33,947 bases of DNA from an uncultured Solimonas sp. (GTDB lineage Bacteria; Pseudomonadota; Gammaproteobacteria; Nevskiales; Nevskiaceae): positions 1 to 33,947 of the forward strand of contig CAMLDZ010000026.1 in NCBI GenBank assembly GCA_946478985.1, given 5' to 3'. The notes below the pieces were generated by a model that saw nothing but the letters and a program-made list of their open reading frames with translations, was not told the DNA's origin and ran no database searches. Within the stretch, counting starts at the first letter, position 1; each line of letters starts with the position of its first letter. A program made the translations under genes and the position numbers. This document shows positions 1 to 9,345 of the stretch, piece by piece.

Positions 1-1
1 C

Positions 2-199
2 CGTGTCGAGCTCAAGATCGTCGACGGTCGTGCCGAGGGCGTGTCGGTTGCGCCTGCGGTCCCGGCCGAAGCCGCGGTATCTGCCGAGGCAGCGCCGGCC
101 GAGGCAGCGCCGGCCGCTGATGCTCCGGTTGCCGAGGCTGCGGCGGAGGAAGTCCCGGCTGCTGTCGACGCCAGCTCGCCGTTCGATCCGATCCAGTAA
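2..199 (+). CDS. C-terminal end of an unidentified protein (5' end outside window)
   Basis: The window opens inside a reading frame that ends with TAA at 197-199. About 65 residues are visible: a short ordinary stretch (RVELKIVDGRAEGVSV) followed by a low-complexity tail made almost entirely of Ala, Glu, Pro and Val, including a repeated AEAAP unit, and ending SSPFDPIQ. Such Ala/Glu/Pro tails occur at the C-terminus of several ribosomal and translation-associated proteins in high-GC proteobacteria, but nothing visible identifies this one. A hairpin starts 36 bases after the stop, consistent with the end of a transcription unit. The frame choice is supported by GC-rich third positions and by the terminator placement. 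Confidence 0.6.
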   Translation, partial: RVELKIVDGRAEGVSVAPAVPAEAAVSAEAAPAEAAPAADAPVAEAAAEEVPAAVDASSPFDPIQ

Positions 200-234
200 T
201 GCCCCGACCGCCGCGAGGCGGATTGCGGTGCCAC

Positions 235-282
235 GCCCTGCACCCTGCGGTATCGGTGCAGGGCTGGCCCGCCCATTTTTTT
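235..282 (+). terminator. hairpin with distal T-run after the first gene
   Basis: A perfect 10-bp stem (GCCCTGCACC 235-244 with GGTGCAGGGC 255-264) has a 10-nt loop. A run of seven T lies at 276-282, 11 nt beyond the stem, which is farther than usual, so efficiency is uncertain. Confidence 0.5.
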
Positions 283-374
283 CCAGATGCCGTGAGCTGC
301 GCGGCGGCCAGCGGTTTCCAGTGGTCGGAGGCCGCGGGACTTCAAGCTGACGTATCTCGGCAATGCTTGGTATT

Positions 375-432
375 CGCCTGAGGGGCTCTTCCTCTCTCCG
401 GTTTGTCTCGAACCCTCAGGCGTTTTTTTTTT
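375..432 (+). terminator. strong Rho-independent terminator
   Basis: A perfect 10-bp stem (CGCCTGAGGG 375-384 with CCCTCAGGCG 413-422) encloses a 28-nt loop and is followed at once by ten T (423-432). It lies about 175 bases after the stop of the preceding gene and behind another hairpin. It either backs up the first terminator or ends a separate small transcript. Confidence 0.75.
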
Positions 433-711
433 GGCTTTCCCGCACGATGTTTCTCTCGTCGTCAGCCGGCGACAGCGCTAATGGCTTACGGACGCCGGCC
501 TTTGCCGGCGCGCAGGCGAGCCAGCCTTGCGGTTTGCAGATCCTGCTCCATCGATCGTAAACGCCTCGCCGCCCTGACGGCGAGCGCGGCTCGTGGCGCG
601 GATGGGGCGATGGCGCGACGGATCGATGAGCCAGGCGAGACGTTTCGCGTTACGCCGCTCAGGCCGCCACGACACGGCGAGCCGTGGACCGGCCGATCGC
701 TCAGCGCTGCC

Positions 712-1383
712 TCAAGGGCTCACGCTGACCGCGGAAGGACGCAGCAGGATGCGGCCGTCCGGACAACTGCCCTTGATCTCGCGTCCGCAGCTGCGCGGAT
801 TCAGGTCCGTATCGAAGCAGACGCGGATCTCGCTGATGCGGCGGTTGCCGGCGCAGGCCACCGAGAAGCTGTCCTCGGCAAAACCCGGGTTGCGCGCTGC
901 AAAGGCCTTCTGCAAGGCCGGCACCGTGGTTTCGAGGTAGTCGTTCGGGTTGCGGTACTGATCGGGAATCTCGATCTTGCGGTAGACCCGCTCGACGAAC
1001 ATGAAGTGCTCGTCGAGCGAACCCTGGGTGCAGCCGCCGTAGCTTTTCCACTGCTGGCGGACGTGCAGGAAGCTCAGCATGACTTCGCGCGTCCGCGACA
1101 GCAGCTCTTCGGGCACCTTGCCGTCGGCTTTCGGGCAGGGCGGCGGCTTGCCGCTGTTGAGCATCGGCGCCAGCTCGGCGATCACGAAGCCGCGATAGCT
1201 GTGGTCGACGATCGCCTGCTTGCACTGCTTCTCCGCCGGCTTCTGCGCACAGTGCTCCGGCGACCAGGCCATCGTCAGCATCCAGTAGTCGAAGTGCGGC
1301 CGCTCCTGCGCGCCTGCCGGCAGGCTCAGCAGACCCAGAGCGATCAGGGCCGGCAGGCGCCAGCCGCGGCGGTGCAGCCTCAT
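712..1383 (-). CDS. RNase T2-fold protein lacking the catalytic residues
   Basis: This 223-residue protein has a Sec signal peptide (cleavage near AGA-Q26). The start of the mature part is typical of the RNase T2 / RNase I family (Asp-Tyr-Trp then MAWSPEHC at 38-45), and the total length suits the family. Active T2 enzymes carry CAS I (F-T-I-H-G-L-W-P) and CAS II (H-E-W-x-K-H-G-T-C). Here the equivalents read FVIAELAP (66-73) and QQWKSYGGC (110-118): the CAS I His is Ala69, and in CAS II Glu, Lys and His are Gln111, Ser114 and Tyr115. The framework residues (P73, W112, G116, C118) remain. It is therefore probably a periplasmic RNA-binding or structural homologue, not a nuclease. Its ATG overlaps the ppsA stop (ATGA), so it is translationally coupled to ppsA. 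Family assignment is good; loss of activity is inferred from the residues. Confidence 0.82.
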   Translation of the reverse strand: MRLHRRGWRLPALIALGLLSLPAGAQERPHFDYWMLTMAWSPEHCAQKPAEKQCKQAIVDHSYRGFVIAELAPMLNSGKPPPCPKADGKVPEELLSRTREVMLSFLHVRQQWKSYGGCTQGSLDEHFMFVERVYRKIEIPDQYRNPNDYLETTVPALQKAFAARNPGFAEDSFSVACAGNRRISEIRVCFDTDLNPRSCGREIKGSCPDGRILLRPSAVSVSP

Positions 1384-3767
1384 GCCTTCTGGCCTGCCAG
1401 GAACAGCCAGGTCTCGACGACCGTGTCCGGGTTCAGCGACATCGACTCGATGCCCTGATCAAGCAGCCAGCGCGCCAGCTCCGGATGATCGGAGGGCCCC
1501 TGGCCGCAAATGCCGATGTACTTGTTCTGCTTGCGGCAGGCTTCGATCGCCATCTGCAGCATGCGCTTGACGGCTTCGTCACGCTCGTCGAACAGATGCG
1601 CGATCAGCCCCGAGTCGCGGTCCAGGCCCAGGGTCAGCTGTGTCATGTCGTTGGAGCCGATCGAGAAGCCGTCGAAGTATTCGAGGAACTTGTCGGCCAG
1701 CACGGCATTGCTCGGCAGCTCGCACATCATGATCAGCTGCAGGCCGTTTTCACCGCGCTTGAGGCCATTGGCGGCAAGGATCTCGCCGACCTGGCGCGCC
1801 TCGTCGAGCGTGCGCACGAACGGGATCATGATCTTGACGTTGGTCAGGCCCATCTCGTCGCGCACGTACTTGAGCGCGCGGCACTCCAGCTCAAAGCACG
1901 GCCGGAACGACGGCGCGATGTAACGCGAGGCACCGCGGAAGCCGATCATCGGATTCTCTTCGTGCGGCTCGTAGCGCTTGCCGGCGATCAGGTTGGCGTA
2001 CTCGTTGGACTTGAAGTCCGACATGCGCACGATCACCGGCTCCGGCGCGAACGCCGCGGCAATCGTCGCCACGCCCTCGGCCAGACGCTTGACGAAATAG
2101 TCCACCGGGCTGCCGTAGGGGGCGATCATCGGATCGATCAGGCGGCGCAGCTCGGCCGGCTGCTTGTCCAGCTCCAGCAGCGCCTGTGGGTGGATGCCGA
2201 TCTGGCGGTTGATGATGAATTCCAGCCGGGCGAGGCCGACGCCGCGATGCGGCAGCGAGGCGAAGTCGAACGCCTGCTCCGGCGTGCCGACGTTCATCAT
2301 GATCTTGACCGGGATCTCCGGCATCTTGTCGAGGGCGATCTCGTCGACACTGAAATCGACGGCGCCTTCATAAACGAAGCCGGTGTCGCCCTCGGCGCAG
2401 GACACGGTGACCTGCTGGCCATCCTTGAGTACCTGGGTCGCGTCGCCACAGCCGACCACGGCGGGGATGCCGAGCTCGCGGGCGATGATCGCCGCGTGGC
2501 AGGTGCGGCCGCCGCGGTTGGTGACGATGGCGCTGGCGCGCTTCATGATCGGTTCCCAGTCGGGATCGGTCATGTCGGTGACCAGCACATCGCCGGCCTG
2601 CACGCGGTGCATTTCGTCGATCGACTTGAGCAGGCGCACGGCGCCGGCGCCGATCTTCTGGCCGATCGCGCGGCCTTCCGCCAGCTTGGCGCCCTTGGTG
2701 CCTTTCAGCTTGTAGCGGCGCAGCACGTTGGCGGACGCGCGCGACTGCACGGTCTCCGGACGTGCCTGCAGGATGTAGAGCTGGCCGTCGACGCCATCCT
2801 TGCCCCACTCGATGTCCATCGGCCGGCCGTAGTGATCCTCGATGATCAGCGCCTGCGCGGCCAGCGCCTCGACCTCGGCGTCGTTCAGCGAGAAGCGGTT
2901 GCGCTCCTCGACCGGAACCTGCGCGAATTCGATGGTCTTGCCGATCGTGCGGTCGGCGGAATAGATCAGCTTCTTGGCTTTCTCGCCGAGGCCGCGCTTG
3001 AGGATCGCCGGACGCTGGGCGCGGATGTTCGGCTTGTAGACGTAGAACTCGTCCGGGTTGACCGAACCCTGCACCACGGCTTCGCCCAGGCCGTAGCTGG
3101 AGGTGACGAACACCGCGTCGCGGAAACCGGATTCGGTGTCCATGGTGAACATCACGCCGGAGGCGCCGGTGTCGGAGCGCACCATGCGCTGCACGCCGGC
3201 CGACAGCGCCACCGTCGAGTGCTCGAACTTGTGGTGCACGCGATAGGCGATCGCGCGGTCGTTGTACAGCGAGGCGAACACTTCCTTGATCGCGTGCAGG
3301 ACGTTGTCGATGCCCTGGACGTTGAGGAAGGTTTCCTGCTGGCCGGCGAACGAAGCGTCCGGCAGGTCTTCGGCGGTGGCCGAGGAGCGCACGGCAACGG
3401 AGATCTCCTTGCCGGAGCTCAGACCGGACTGGGCGACCAGCTGGTCGTAGTGGCTGCGAATCTCGGCTTCCAGCGCCGCCGGGAAAGGTGCCTTGAGCAC
3501 CGATTCGCGGATCGCCTTGCCGGTCCTGGCCAGTGCCGCGACATCCTCGACGTCGAGCGCATCCAGCAGCGCGTTGATGCGGTCGGCCAGGCCCTCGTAG
3601 GCGAGGAACTCGCGATAGGCTTCGGCGGTGGTCGCAAAGCCGTTGGGCACGCGCACGCCGGACTGCGCCAGATTGCGGATCATTTCGCCGAGGGAAGCAT
3701 TCTTGCCGCCGACGATCTCGACATCGTGCATGCCGAGTGCGGAGTACCACAGGACGTTGCGGGTCAC
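1380..3767 (-). CDS. ppsA: phosphoenolpyruvate synthase
   Basis: Pyruvate, water dikinase makes phosphoenolpyruvate from pyruvate and ATP for gluconeogenesis in the cytoplasm. The 795-residue length matches the family. The N-terminal nucleotide-binding half shows [11 protein letters not shown] and [19 protein letters not shown]. The swivelling phosphohistidine domain shows [15 protein letters not shown] (catalytic His near residue 420). The C-terminal TIM barrel ends with [19 protein letters not shown] and the [11 protein letters not shown] catalytic-cysteine segment. The start is GTG at 3767, with a GAGG-type ribosome site a little upstream; it gives the canonical N-terminus ahead of the conserved [10 protein letters not shown] block. 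It diverges from ppsR, encoding its own regulator, across about 165 bases, an arrangement common in proteobacteria. The RNase T2-like gene overlaps its stop codon. Confidence 0.97.
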   Translation of the reverse strand: MTRNVLWYSALGMHDVEIVGGKNASLGEMIRNLAQSGVRVPNGFATTAEAYREFLAYEGLADRINALLDALDVEDVAALARTGKAIRESVLKAPFPAALEAEIRSHYDQLVAQSGLSSGKEISVAVRSSATAEDLPDASFAGQQETFLNVQGIDNVLHAIKEVFASLYNDRAIAYRVHHKFEHSTVALSAGVQRMVRSDTGASGVMFTMDTESGFRDAVFVTSSYGLGEAVVQGSVNPDEFYVYKPNIRAQRPAILKRGLGEKAKKLIYSADRTIGKTIEFAQVPVEERNRFSLNDAEVEALAAQALIIEDHYGRPMDIEWGKDGVDGQLYILQARPETVQSRASANVLRRYKLKGTKGAKLAEGRAIGQKIGAGAVRLLKSIDEMHRVQAGDVLVTDMTDPDWEPIMKRASAIVTNRGGRTCHAAIIARELGIPAVVGCGDATQVLKDGQQVTVSCAEGDTGFVYEGAVDFSVDEIALDKMPEIPVKIMMNVGTPEQAFDFASLPHRGVGLARLEFIINRQIGIHPQALLELDKQPAELRRLIDPMIAPYGSPVDYFVKRLAEGVATIAAAFAPEPVIVRMSDFKSNEYANLIAGKRYEPHEENPMIGFRGASRYIAPSFRPCFELECRALKYVRDEMGLTNVKIMIPFVRTLDEARQVGEILAANGLKRGENGLQLIMMCELPSNAVLADKFLEYFDGFSIGSNDMTQLTLGLDRDSGLIAHLFDERDEAVKRMLQMAIEACRKQNKYIGICGQGPSDHPELARWLLDQGIESMSLNPDTVVETWLFLAGQKA

Positions 3768-3933
3768 GTTGGAGAACCTCGATTGGGGAGCGGGTTTAAG
3801 CCTGCGCGGGCATCAAAAGGAGCCCGAAGGGGAATGACAGCCAAGTCTGACTAATATTGTTGCGTGCCGGTGAGTCGGGTCATGCCCGTCGCCGGTCTGT
3901 TCATGCCCAGCAAAACCACCGACACTGCCGCTC

Positions 3934-4755
3934 ATGGCCCAACGCACCGTTTTTTTCGTCTCGGACGGCACCGGCATCACTGCCGAAACCTTAGGCAATA
4001 CACTGCTGACGCAGTTCGAGAGTCTGGAGGTCGACAAAACCACGTTGCCGTTCATCAATTCGGTGGATCGGGCCCGAAGCACGGTGGACTATATCAATTT
4101 CGTCGGCGCGGAATCGGGCATGCGCCCGGTCATCTTCAGCACCACCGTCAATGACGAGGTCCGCGACATCCTGCGCGGCGCCAAGGCAATGTTCCTGGAT
4201 CTGTTCGACCATTTCGTCGATCTGCTGGAGGTGGAATTCGAGCAATCCGCCACCCATACCGCCGGACGCGCCCACGGCGGTGCCAATACCGCCCGTTACA
4301 ACGCCCGCATCGCCGCGATGAACTACGCGATGGAGCACGACGACGGGGCCTCGACGCGCGAGCTGGGCCGCGCCGACATCATCCTGATCGCGCCGTCGCG
4401 CTGCGGCAAGACGCCGACCAGCCTCTATCTGGCGCTGCAGCATGGTTTGTTTGCGACCAATTTTCCGCTGACCGACGACGCGCTCGATCAGGCCCGGCTG
4501 CCCAAGCCGCTGATCGGCCTGGAGGACCGCTGCTTCGGCCTGATCCTCGATCCGGAACGGCTGGCGCAGATCCGCAGCGAGCGCCGCCCCGGTTCCAGTT
4601 ACGCCTCGCTGGCGCAGTGCGCGTTCGAGCTGCGCCAGGCGGAGCAGCTGTACCACCGTTACAACATCCCGTACGCCAACTCCACCAACATGTCGGTCGA
4701 GGAGATCGCCACGGTGGCGATGCAGGAGAAAAAACTGCGCCGGCAGACCTTCTGA
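3934..4755 (+). CDS. ppsR: PEP synthase regulatory protein (kinase/pyrophosphorylase, DUF299)
   Basis: This is a bifunctional serine/threonine kinase and phosphate-dependent pyrophosphorylase. It inactivates PpsA by ADP-dependent phosphorylation of a threonine beside the catalytic histidine and reactivates it by phosphorolysis. The 273-residue length is typical. The N-terminus has VFFVSDGTGITAETLG, and a P-loop-like motif APSRCGKT lies at residues 153-160. The C-terminus NIPYANSTNMSVEEIA is also family-typical. The gene starts at ATG 3934 and is transcribed away from ppsA, its target. recR begins about 45 bases downstream on the same strand and may be cotranscribed. Confidence 0.96.
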   Translation: MAQRTVFFVSDGTGITAETLGNTLLTQFESLEVDKTTLPFINSVDRARSTVDYINFVGAESGMRPVIFSTTVNDEVRDILRGAKAMFLDLFDHFVDLLEVEFEQSATHTAGRAHGGANTARYNARIAAMNYAMEHDDGASTRELGRADIILIAPSRCGKTPTSLYLALQHGLFATNFPLTDDALDQARLPKPLIGLEDRCFGLILDPERLAQIRSERRPGSSYASLAQCAFELRQAEQLYHRYNIPYANSTNMSVEEIATVAMQEKKLRRQTF

Positions 4756-4800
4756 GCCTTGCGTACCATCTGCGGCTTCCGTTTCCGCTGATCCGCCGCC

Positions 4801-5400
4801 TTGAGCCTCTACAGCCCCCGCCTGACCCGTCTGATCGATGCCCTGCGCCGCCTGCCGGGTGTGGGTCCCAAGTCCGCGCAGCGCATGGCCTTTCATTTGC
4901 TGGATCGCGACCGCCTCGCCGCCGGCCAGCTCGCCGCCGCGCTGAGTGACGCGCTGTCCGGCATCGGCCGCTGCCCGAGCTGCCGGATGTTCTGCGAGGA
5001 CGAAGGCTGCCGCTTCTGCAGCCAGAGCCGCGCCGAGAGCGGACAGCTTTGCGTGGTGGAAGGGCCGGCCGACCTGATGGCGGTGGAACAGAGCACGCCA
5101 TACCGCGGCCGTTATTTCGTGCTGATGGGCCGGTTGTCGCCGCTGGAAGGTATCGGCCCGGACGAACTCGGGCTGCCGGCGCTGGCGGCGCAGCTGGACG
5201 CCGGCTGGGTACGCGAACTGATCATCGCCACCAATCCCACGGTGGAGGGCGAGGCGACCGCCTACTACCTGGCGGAAATGGCCAAGGCGCGCGGTATCGG
5301 CGTGTCACGGCTCGCCCACGGCATACCGATGGGCGGCGAACTGGAATACGTCGACGGCGGCACGCTGGCGCATGCGCTGAGTGACCGTCGTACGCTGTAG
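4801..5400 (+). CDS. recR: recombination mediator RecR
   Basis: RecR acts with RecO (and RecF) to load RecA on gapped DNA. The protein has 199 residues, close to the usual 198-201. It has an N-terminal helix-hairpin-helix region ([20 protein letters not shown]), a four-cysteine zinc finger starting at Cys58 ([16 protein letters not shown]) and a Toprim domain ([12 protein letters not shown], then [16 protein letters not shown]). The TTG at 4801 is the only start that keeps the conserved N-terminus; there is no clear Shine-Dalgarno sequence, so expression may depend on readthrough from ppsR. The usual partners dnaX and ybaB are not upstream, which is a less common location for recR. Confidence 0.96.
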   Translation: MSLYSPRLTRLIDALRRLPGVGPKSAQRMAFHLLDRDRLAAGQLAAALSDALSGIGRCPSCRMFCEDEGCRFCSQSRAESGQLCVVEGPADLMAVEQSTPYRGRYFVLMGRLSPLEGIGPDELGLPALAAQLDAGWVRELIIATNPTVEGEATAYYLAEMAKARGIGVSRLAHGIPMGGELEYVDGGTLAHALSDRRTL

Positions 5401-5426
5401 CTTGCTGGCCGTCAAACCCCAGGCAC

Positions 5427-5762
5427 TTAGTCGAGCGCCGCGTCGATCTTCGCCGCGCAGATGAAGTCGTTCTCGCTGAGCCCATCGATCGCATGCGTCC
5501 AGTAGCTGACGGTGCAGCTCTTGTAGCCGAAGCTGATGTCCGGATGGTGGTCGGTGGTATGGGCAATCCAGATCACGGCGTTGACGAAGGCGCTGGTCTG
5601 GTAATAGTTGTCGAAACTGAAAGTGGCCTCGATGGCCTTGCCGTCGCGTGCCCATTTCCAGCGCTTGTCGAGCTGTTCCTTGAGCTTGCTGGCAGCCGCC
5701 AGATCCAGCGGCGGTACTCCACCTTCGCAGGGCACGCAGCGGCGCTGGGCAAGATCGGTCAT
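5427..5762 (-). CDS. phhB: pterin-4a-carbinolamine dehydratase
   Basis: 4a-hydroxytetrahydrobiopterin dehydratase regenerates the pterin cofactor after aromatic amino-acid hydroxylation. The 111-residue protein carries the family signature near its centre (HTTDHHPDISFGY, then KSCTVSYWTHA), with the paired histidines of the active site, and ends GLSENDFICAAKID. The gene starts at ATG 5762 and converges on recR with only 26 bases between the two stops. No phenylalanine hydroxylase (phhA) is next to it. A moonlighting role as transcriptional coactivator is known for some homologues but cannot be judged here. Confidence 0.94.
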   Translation of the reverse strand: MTDLAQRRCVPCEGGVPPLDLAAASKLKEQLDKRWKWARDGKAIEATFSFDNYYQTSAFVNAVIWIAHTTDHHPDISFGYKSCTVSYWTHAIDGLSENDFICAAKIDAALD

Positions 5763-5808
5763 GCGGGACTCGTGGTGAGGATCGGAGGCGGATTCTAGCG
5801 CGCAGCGC

Positions 5809-6966
5809 TTATTGCAGCGCCTGCGCCAGATCGTCGCGCAGATCGTCGAGATCCTCGACGCCGACCGATAGCCGGCACAGGCCGTCGCCGATGCCCAGCG
5901 CGGCCCGGGCCTCGGCCGGGATCGAGGCGTGCGTCATGATCGCCGGGTGTTCGATCAGGCTTTCGACGCCGCCCAGCGATTCGGCCAGCGCAAACAGCCG
6001 GCAGCGTTCGAGGAAGCGTCGCGCCTCGGCCAGCGTGCCCTTGAGTTCGATGCTGATCATGCCGCCGTAGCCGCGCATCTGCCGCCTCGCCAGCGCGTGC
6101 TGCGGGTGCGAGGGCAGGCCGGGATAATGCACGCGGTCGACCCGCGGATGCGCCTGCAGCCACTGCGCCAGTGCCAGCGCGTTGTCGCAATGGCGCTGCA
6201 TGCGCAGCGCGAGCGTCTTGACGCCGCGCAGCGCGAGAAAGCTGTCGAACGGGCCGGCAATCGCGCCGCCGGCGTTCTGCAGGAAACGCAGCTGCTCGGC
6301 CAGCGCCGCCTCGCGCGCAATCAACAGCCCGCCGACCACATCGGAATGGCCGGCGATGTACTTGGTCGCCGAATGCATCACCACGTCGAAGCCGTGCTGC
6401 AGCGGGTTCTGCACGTAGGGGCTGGCGAAGGTGTTGTCGGCCACTGTCAGCACGCCGCGGCGCCGGGCGATCTCGGCGACGGCGTCGAGGTCGACCAGCC
6501 TGAGCATCGGATTGGTCGGCGTCTCCACCCAGATCAGCCGCGTGTCCGGCCTGATCGCGGCCTCGATCTGCTGCGGATCGCGCATGTCCACGTAGGAGAA
6601 GCGCAGGCCGGCCGAACGCTCGCGCACGCGCGCGAACAGGCGGTAGGTGCCGCCGTACATGTCGTCGCTGGCGATCACGTGGCTGCCGCTGTCCAGCAGC
6701 TCGAGCACGGTCGCTGTCGCCGCCATGCCGGAGGCGAACGCGAAACCCTGCACGCCGCCTTCCAGCTCGGCGAGGCAGCGCTCGTAGGCAAAGCGCGTCG
6801 GGTTCTGCGTGCGCGAATACTCAAAGCCCTGATGCACGCCCGGCGATTGCTGCACGTAGGTCGAGGTCTGGTAGATCGGCGGCATGATCGCGCCGGTCGA
6901 GGGATCGGGGGACTGACCCGCATGAATCACGCGGGTCGCGAAGCGGGTTTGCGTAGGCGTGCTCAC
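5809..6966 (-). CDS. cystathionine gamma-lyase / gamma-synthase family PLP enzyme
   Basis: This is a Cys/Met-metabolism PLP enzyme of 385 residues. The PLP lysine is Lys202 in SATKYIAGHSDVVGG; other family blocks are YSRTQNPTRFAYE, ASGMAAT and WVETPTNPMLRLVD, and the C-terminal SLGGVESLIEHPAIMTHA. Its position 14 bases after cystathionine beta-synthase in one transcription unit argues for cystathionine gamma-lyase (cystathionine to cysteine, 2-oxobutyrate and ammonia), completing reverse transsulfuration from homocysteine. Gamma-synthase activity cannot be excluded, because the subfamilies are hard to separate by eye. The start is GTG at 6966, with AGGAAG about 10 bases upstream. Confidence 0.92.
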   Translation of the reverse strand: MSTPTQTRFATRVIHAGQSPDPSTGAIMPPIYQTSTYVQQSPGVHQGFEYSRTQNPTRFAYERCLAELEGGVQGFAFASGMAATATVLELLDSGSHVIASDDMYGGTYRLFARVRERSAGLRFSYVDMRDPQQIEAAIRPDTRLIWVETPTNPMLRLVDLDAVAEIARRRGVLTVADNTFASPYVQNPLQHGFDVVMHSATKYIAGHSDVVGGLLIAREAALAEQLRFLQNAGGAIAGPFDSFLALRGVKTLALRMQRHCDNALALAQWLQAHPRVDRVHYPGLPSHPQHALARRQMRGYGGMISIELKGTLAEARRFLERCRLFALAESLGGVESLIEHPAIMTHASIPAEARAALGIGDGLCRLSVGVEDLDDLRDDLAQALQ

Positions 6967-6980
6967 GCGCGGGATCTTCC

Positions 6981-8348
6981 TCAGCTCAGTTGCTTGCGCA
7001 GATGGTTCAGCAGGTCAATGCGGGTGATCAAGCCGATGAAACGTTCGCCGTCGGCGACGATCGCCACATGGTCGTGTGCGAACACCGGCATCAGCGCACT
7101 GATCGGCGCCTCGGGCGGCACCGTCTCCAGCCGCGTCACCATCGCCGTCGCCACCGCGTCGCGGAAGCGCTGCGGGTCGGGATGTACCTTCTGGATCAGG
7201 TCCGACTCGTCGACGATGCCGACCAGGCGCTCGCCGTCCATCACCGGCAGCTGCGAGACATCGAACAGCTTCATCCGCCGGTAGGCGTGCAGCAGGCTGT
7301 CTTCGGGCCGCACGGTGACCGCCGAGCCTTCGGCGTAGCGGCGCACGATGAGATCGACCAGCGCGCCATCGCGGCTGCGTTCAAGCAGGCCCTGCTCGAA
7401 CAGCCAGGCGTCGTTGTACATCTTGGTCAGATACTTGTTGCCGCTGTCGCAAACCAGGGTGACGACGCGCTTCGGCGTCGCCTGCGCACGGCAGTAGCGC
7501 AGCGCTGCTGCCAGCAGCGTGCCGGTGCTGGAGCCGCCGAGGATGCCCTCGCGGCGCAGCAGTTCGCGGCCGGCGGCAAAGCTCTCGGCATCGCTGATCT
7601 CGTAGGCATGGCGCACGCGCGACAGCTCGCAGTTCGGCGGCACGAAATCCTCGCCGATGCCTTCGACCAGCCAGCTGCCGGCCTCGTGCTCGATATGCCC
7701 GCTGCGGACGACGCCGGCGAGCACCGAGCCGCGCGGGTCGGCGAGCACCATCTCCACCTGCGGTGCAACCCGCGCGAAGTAGCGCGACAGTCCGGTCAAG
7801 GTGCCGCCGCTGCCGACGCCAACGACTACTGCGTCGAGCTGCTGCTGCATCTGTGCCCAGATCTCCGGGCCGGTACTGGTTTCGTGTGCCAGGGGATTGG
7901 CGGGATTGGCAAACTGGTTGACGTAGAAACTGCCGGGCGTTTCGCGCGCCAGTTTCTCGGCGACATCCTGGTAATAGTCCGGATGGCCCTTGCCGACGTC
8001 GCTGCGCGTGATGCGGCAGTCGGCCCCCAGCGCCTTGAGGTGCAGCACCTTCTCCTGCGCCATCTTGTCGGGGATGACGAGGATCAGCCGGTAGCCTTTC
8101 TGGCTCGCTGCCAGTGCCAGGCCCAGGCCGGTGTTGCCGGCGGTGGCCTCGATCAAGGTACCGCCCGGCTTGAGGCGGCCATCGCGCTCGGCGGCTTCGA
8201 TCATCGTCAGTGCAATGCGATCCTTGATCGAGCCGGTCGGGTTCTGGTTTTCCAGCTTGGCGAACAACTGGCAGGGCCCGGTGTCGAGCCGGCTCAGCGC
8301 TACCAGCGGCGTGTTGCCGATCGCCTGCAGAATCGCGCCTTGCGGCAT
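6981..8348 (-). CDS. cbs: cystathionine beta-synthase with C-terminal CBS domains
   Basis: The enzyme condenses serine and homocysteine to cystathionine. Its 455 residues comprise a fold-type II PLP domain (residues 1 to about 320; PLP lysine Lys42 in NPTGSIKDR, phosphate-binding GVGSGGTLTG, EATAGNTGLGLA) and a pair of CBS motifs (about 330-455: VRPEDSLLHAYRRM, LPVMDGERLVGIVDESDL, IGLITRIDLLNHL). The CBS pair is probably an adenosyl-ligand-binding regulatory module. The N-terminal haem-binding segment of animal CBS is absent, as in other bacterial forms. ATG at 8348 is preceded by AGGAG at good spacing. It is the first gene of a two-gene unit with the gamma-lyase and diverges from orn across about 75 bases. 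Confidence 0.94.
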   Translation of the reverse strand: MPQGAILQAIGNTPLVALSRLDTGPCQLFAKLENQNPTGSIKDRIALTMIEAAERDGRLKPGGTLIEATAGNTGLGLALAASQKGYRLILVIPDKMAQEKVLHLKALGADCRITRSDVGKGHPDYYQDVAEKLARETPGSFYVNQFANPANPLAHETSTGPEIWAQMQQQLDAVVVGVGSGGTLTGLSRYFARVAPQVEMVLADPRGSVLAGVVRSGHIEHEAGSWLVEGIGEDFVPPNCELSRVRHAYEISDAESFAAGRELLRREGILGGSSTGTLLAAALRYCRAQATPKRVVTLVCDSGNKYLTKMYNDAWLFEQGLLERSRDGALVDLIVRRYAEGSAVTVRPEDSLLHAYRRMKLFDVSQLPVMDGERLVGIVDESDLIQKVHPDPQRFRDAVATAMVTRLETVPPEAPISALMPVFAHDHVAIVADGERFIGLITRIDLLNHLRKQLS

Positions 8349-8422
8349 GAGCGGCGCTCCTGATCTTGCGGATGCCGGTTCACGATACCATTGCCGCTGC
8401 CCATTCGAATGAAAGAAAACCC

Positions 8423-8977
8423 GTGAGCCAAAGCGCCAGCAATCTGATCTGGATCGATCTCGAAATGACCGGTCTGATTCCGGAGCAGCATCGCATCATC
8501 GAGATCGCCACCATCGTCACCGATGTGCACCTCAATGTGCTGGCCGAGGGGCCGATGCTGGCGATCCACCGCAGCGATGCGGAGCTGGCGATCATGGACG
8601 AGTGGAACACCCACCAGCATGGCCGCAGTGGCCTGACGCAGCGCGTGCGTGAAAGTCAGGTCAGCGATGCCGAGGCCGAGGCGCAGACCATCGCCTTCCT
8701 GCAGAAATGGGTGCCGGCCGGCAAGTCGCCGATCTGCGGCAATTCCATCTGCCAGGATCGACGCTTCCTGGCGCGCTGGATGCCGCAGCTGGAGAAGTAT
8801 TTTCATTACCGCAATCTCGACGTCAGCACGCTCAAGGAACTGTGCACGCGCTGGGCGCCGAACATCGCCAGGGGCTTCGACAAGCAGTCCAAGCATCTGG
8901 CGCTCGACGACATCAAGGAGTCGATCGAGGAATTGCGCTACTACCGCAGTCATTTCCTGCGCTTCCCGGCGATCTGA
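8423..8977 (+). CDS. orn: oligoribonuclease
   Basis: Orn is a DEDDh 3'-to-5' exonuclease that degrades di- to oligoribonucleotides (and pGpG) at the end of RNA decay. It is essential in many gammaproteobacteria. Residues near the N-terminus carry the first acidic pair in WIDLEMTG; further motifs are [26 protein letters not shown], and H-x-A-x-x-D as [11 protein letters not shown] near the C-terminus. The GTG at 8423 gives 184 residues, against 181 in E. coli, and places the conserved segment ten residues in. The frame stays open upstream to 8366, but that extension has no family counterpart. Confidence 0.96.
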   Translation: MSQSASNLIWIDLEMTGLIPEQHRIIEIATIVTDVHLNVLAEGPMLAIHRSDAELAIMDEWNTHQHGRSGLTQRVRESQVSDAEAEAQTIAFLQKWVPAGKSPICGNSICQDRRFLARWMPQLEKYFHYRNLDVSTLKELCTRWAPNIARGFDKQSKHLALDDIKESIEELRYYRSHFLRFPAI

Positions 8978-9345
8978 TTCCGCCAAACACCCGTTTCTGA
9001 CCTAGGGAAACTACCTAGGCGAAAACCACCAACGGATTGTTGAAGCGCTGCACGCGCCAGTTCGCGTGCGGCCTTGAAACGCTGCTGCCTGCTGCATCGG
9101 CGCATGCACTCGCGCATGCCGCAGGCATTTACAGGGCGCCATTGCGCTGTCCGAATGGCCGACCGTTCATTCCCCGATTCCGACCGTTCACACCGCTGTG
9201 TCTCTGCGGCCAGTCAGCGCCGTCGGGCACGGTCTGACAATCGCTGCCACGCGTTCAGTCGCGAGGCAGACGAGAAGTCATCAGCGGCTTAGTCGCTGCC
9301 GGCGCACAGCGCAGCTCGGTTCTATTTCTATAAGGAAGGTGTCCC
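8978..9345. other. intergenic stretch with paired CCTAGG palindromes
   Basis: No gene is supported in these 368 bases. Two CCTAGG palindromes lie at 9001-9006 and 9014-9019, separated by GAAACTA; CTAG is normally rare in proteobacterial DNA, so the pair may be an operator. Just before the downstream gene lies an AT-rich patch (TCTATTTCTATAAGG near 9322-9336) that runs into its ribosome site. No rightward terminator was found after orn. Confidence 0.45.

Larger units (their letters stand above)
200..711. other. gene-free stretch of about 510 bases
   Basis: No convincing coding region lies between the first gene and the convergent gene at 712. The stretch contains two rightward hairpins with T-runs (235-282 and 375-432), so something may be transcribed between them. 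Two further GC-rich hairpins (CGCCGGC/GCCGGCG near 495-513 and CTCGCCG/CGGCGAG near 567-587) lack a T-run on either side. No tRNA-like or tmRNA-like structure was recognised. Confidence 0.5.

Noticed and set aside
1485..3854. A 789-codon open frame on the plus strand opposite ppsA
   Set aside because: It lies entirely antisense to a clear enzyme gene. Its translation is full of Asp/Arg/His/Gly/Val in the pattern produced by the complementary strand of high-GC coding DNA, and no family is recognisable.
5401..5426. Possible terminator between recR and phhB
   Set aside because: Only 26 bases separate the convergent stops, and no hairpin with a T-run was found.
8366..8422. Longer N-terminus for orn
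   Set aside because: It would add 19 residues not found in the family. GTG 8423 gives the normal length.
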